Shown one piece after another: positions 39,704 to 40,818 of a stretch of DNA of 40,818 nucleotides; the stretch's first letter is position 1; each line of letters starts with the position of its first letter. Where the stretch lies: assembly GCA_020048645.1 (NCBI GenBank), contig JAIFMG010000051.1, positions 1-40,818 on the forward strand, read 5' to 3'. Origin of the DNA: Bacteroidota bacterium (lineage in GTDB: Bacteria > Bacteroidota > Bacteroidia > Bacteroidales > UBA6013). The translations under genes and the position numbers were made by a program. Under the pieces are notes generated by a model, which saw nothing but the letters and a program-made list of their open reading frames with translations, searched no databases and was not told the DNA's origin.

Positions 39704-40036
39704 GGCATCGCCAGGGCCGGCAAAATTCCTAGCTCTGTTTCTCCTTGAAACAGAGCTAGGAGGATTGAATTTAAAACATCCAAACGGTGATTTGGTTTGC
39801 TAGCATGGCTTTACTGGTGTACTGATTTAAAGAGATTTAATAAATCGGAGGACATAATATTTGGTGGATAGTCCCAGAGTTACTATCTTGCCCTCATGTT
39901 TCAACAGCATGGCACGAGGATATTGCATGAACTGCTTTACTCACTCATCGTTGATATTTGAGATTGGACATCAATTTTTGACTTGTATTGCAAAATAACC
40001 ATTCAGCTATTATTTTGAATTACTAGGGACTTGCTG
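39704..40036. other. Boundary between GC-rich core and AT-rich segment
   Basis: No gene is seen in this 333-bp gap. A perfect 15-bp hairpin occurs at 39727-39761. After about 39765 the composition turns abruptly AT-rich and stays so to the window end. No tRNA, integrase or direct-repeat attachment site was found at the boundary. Confidence 0.6.
39727..39761 (+). terminator. Perfect 15-bp hairpin after deoC, possible terminator or element boundary
   Basis: TCCTAGCTCTGTTTC (39727-39741) and GAAACAGAGCTAGGA (39747-39761) are exact reverse complements around the loop TCCTT. It lies 24 bp after the deoC stop codon. A T-run is lacking, so an intrinsic terminator is likely but not certain. Confidence 0.6.
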
Positions 40037-40291
40037 ATGAGTAGAGTATATAATGAATACAAAGACTACAAAACAGCGGCACAACGTCATTTGATGACTT
40101 GTAAGTATCTTGTTGATTGCTTAACTTTGCCTGACAACCCATTGCACAAGCCTTTGACTAATTCATATAAATTATATTTGTTGAAAAATATTTACTATTT
40201 ATCAGGATATACAATTGAAAGTATTGTAAACTTCGCAATTTACGAGTGTGTAAATGAGACAAAAGCTCCTCAAGAAAATCATACGTGTTGA
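40037..40291 (+). CDS. HEPN-like protein, N-terminal part (possibly frameshifted)
   Basis: An 84-residue, AT-rich reading frame. AAQRHLMTCKYLVDCL and, especially, LLKNIYYLSGYTIESIVNFAIYE look like the two N-terminal helices of HEPN domains, where a YYLSGY(x)xE helix is typical. A complete HEPN domain would need about 40-60 more residues; these appear in the next frame, which begins inside this one at 40254. So this is either one half of a gene broken by a single frameshift or the first of two overlapping genes. The ATG at 40037 has an AGGGA site 7 bp upstream; a TTG at 40031 is the alternative. HEPN proteins are often RNases in toxin-antitoxin or phage defence modules; no catalytic RxxxxH is seen here. 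Confidence 0.5.
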   Translation: MSRVYNEYKDYKTAAQRHLMTCKYLVDCLTLPDNPLHKPLTNSYKLYLLKNIYYLSGYTIESIVNFAIYECVNETKAPQENHTC

Positions 40292-40616
40292 TGAGCTAAA
40301 TGAGCCAGGTCTTGGTTTAGGATTTAAACGGAAGAAAGGTAGTAGTTACCAATATGTGATTTCTTATCATAACTTTCAAGCTAATATGCAGGTTTTGAAC
40401 ATTTTGGCCAATTCGAAATTTTCGTCAGTTCCTGTTGTTGGTGGATTTGTGTTTCCAAGTTATTGGCGTGATGTTCAAGATTTATTTAACAATTGGGATG
40501 CACAAGTGCGTTATAGAAATGATATACTTTCGCTTTATACAGAGAGGCAAATTTTGAACTTTTTCAAACTTTCATCAGAACTTTATACAGGCATTCGAAT
40601 TTGTATCACCAATTAA
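40254..40616 (+). CDS. HEPN-like protein, C-terminal part (possibly frameshifted)
   Basis: A 120-residue frame overlapping the preceding one by 38 bp, in the +1 frame. The N-terminal half (LLKKIIRVDELNEPGLGLGFKRKKGSSYQYVISYHNFQANMQVLNIL) has no recognised fold. The C-terminal NNWDAQVRYRNDILSL followed by FFKLSSELYTGI resembles the final W..xxRY helix pair of HEPN domains. Read with the frame before it through a +1 shift near 40254-40288, it would give one protein of about 190 residues. There is a stop codon directly before its ATG in this frame. A sequencing error, a programmed shift or a true pseudogene cannot be separated here. Confidence 0.5.
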   Translation: MRQKLLKKIIRVDELNEPGLGLGFKRKKGSSYQYVISYHNFQANMQVLNILANSKFSSVPVVGGFVFPSYWRDVQDLFNNWDAQVRYRNDILSLYTERQILNFFKLSSELYTGIRICITN

Positions 40617-40617
40617 T

Positions 40618-40623
40618 AAGGAG
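40618..40623 (+). promoter_or_regulatory. Shine-Dalgarno site AAGGAG
   Basis: AAGGAG, 6 bp before the ATG at 40630. Strong SD sites are unusual in front of genes elsewhere in this window, which mostly start without one, so this site supports a foreign origin for the AT-rich segment. Confidence 0.6.
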
Positions 40624-40629
40624 ACGAAA

Positions 40630-40818
40630 ATGCTTTTGGCACTTAATAAAATTGAAGATATTGTCAATTTCTTAGAAAAAGAAGTTGACGTAAATAAGAT
40701 TTCTGACTTCAAGGTGTTTCTTAAACCAAATCGTAACTATTTAGGTCATCTCGCATTTGACGGAAAGGAAGTTGTGGCCGTCAAAAGTGTTTTTGAGCTC
40801 CCTGAAAATGTTTCTTCC
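40630..40818 (+). CDS. Hypothetical protein, 5' part only, cut by window end
   Basis: Sixty-three codons are visible and no stop occurs before the edge. It begins MLLALNKIEDIVNFLEKEVD and continues NKISDFKVFLKPNRNYLGHLAFDGKEVVAVKSVFEL, an alternation of a helix and strands that I cannot assign to a family. It starts 13 bp after the HEPN-like frame ends, behind a strong AAGGAG, so it is probably in the same transcript. If the segment is a toxin-antitoxin or defence module this would be the partner gene. Confidence 0.6.
   Translation, partial: MLLALNKIEDIVNFLEKEVDVNKISDFKVFLKPNRNYLGHLAFDGKEVVAVKSVFELPENVSS

Overview
The window looks like a chromosomal stretch of a high-GC member of the Bacteroidota. 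The evidence is the gene families: a Spy/CpxP-like secreted pair whose signal peptides end in A|Q, DUF4105 and DUF1460 envelope proteins, an Nfu-type scaffold next to an Mrp ATPase, a MutL without the usual endonuclease motif, and a beta-propeller hybrid histidine kinase. Shine-Dalgarno sequences are mostly absent, and several starts are preceded by a TAnnTTTG or TATCTTCG -7-like element close to the start codon. The genus cannot be read from the sequence.

Layout. 1-652 is repeat-filled and gene-free. 653-8707 is a minus-strand series: hybrid histidine kinase, sodium:solute symporter, small membrane protein, ArsC-like reductase, gamma-glutamylcyclotransferase-like protein, DUF4105 membrane protein, then the iron-sulfur pair Nfu and Mrp. 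9093-13724 (+) is a 1543-residue one-protein signalling system that ends in a SpoIIE/PP2C phosphatase. 13725-14916 is AT-rich and repeat-filled. 14917-17841 (+) holds two small secreted Spy-like proteins and a membrane-anchored protein with a large ectodomain, each followed by a clear terminator. 18169-26356 (-) holds PurL, an unknown 118-residue protein, a GT-C-like membrane protein, a family 2 glycosyltransferase and a KamA-family radical SAM enzyme. 26614-27528 (+) is a DUF1460 lipoprotein. 27529-28370 is a 285-bp tandem repeat of small palindromes. 28371-30482 (+) holds a metallo-beta-lactamase-fold hydrolase, a TetR regulator and a small membrane protein. 30483-31269 is again repeats. 31270-37544 (-) is a tight operon-like block: small membrane protein, MutL, rhomboid, AAA ATPase, rhomboid, endonuclease/exonuclease/phosphatase. 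37709-39703 (+) is rlmN-deoC.

After a perfect 15-bp hairpin at 39727-39761 the base composition falls sharply and an AT-rich segment begins. It carries what looks like a HEPN-domain gene split between two frames and the start of a further gene, with Shine-Dalgarno-like sites unlike the rest of the window. This is the best candidate for horizontally acquired DNA, but it is cut off by the window edge.

The most distinctive structure is the intergenic DNA. One family of about 206-bp, three-hairpin elements with imperfect terminal inverted repeats sits at gene 3' ends (three full copies and one truncated). A second mosaic family (CCATGGG...CCCATGG, GCCCT...AGGGC) forms a 285-bp tandem array. A third, AT-rich family forms a 235-bp tandem array. 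No rRNA, intact tRNA, CRISPR array or recognisable transposase was seen.
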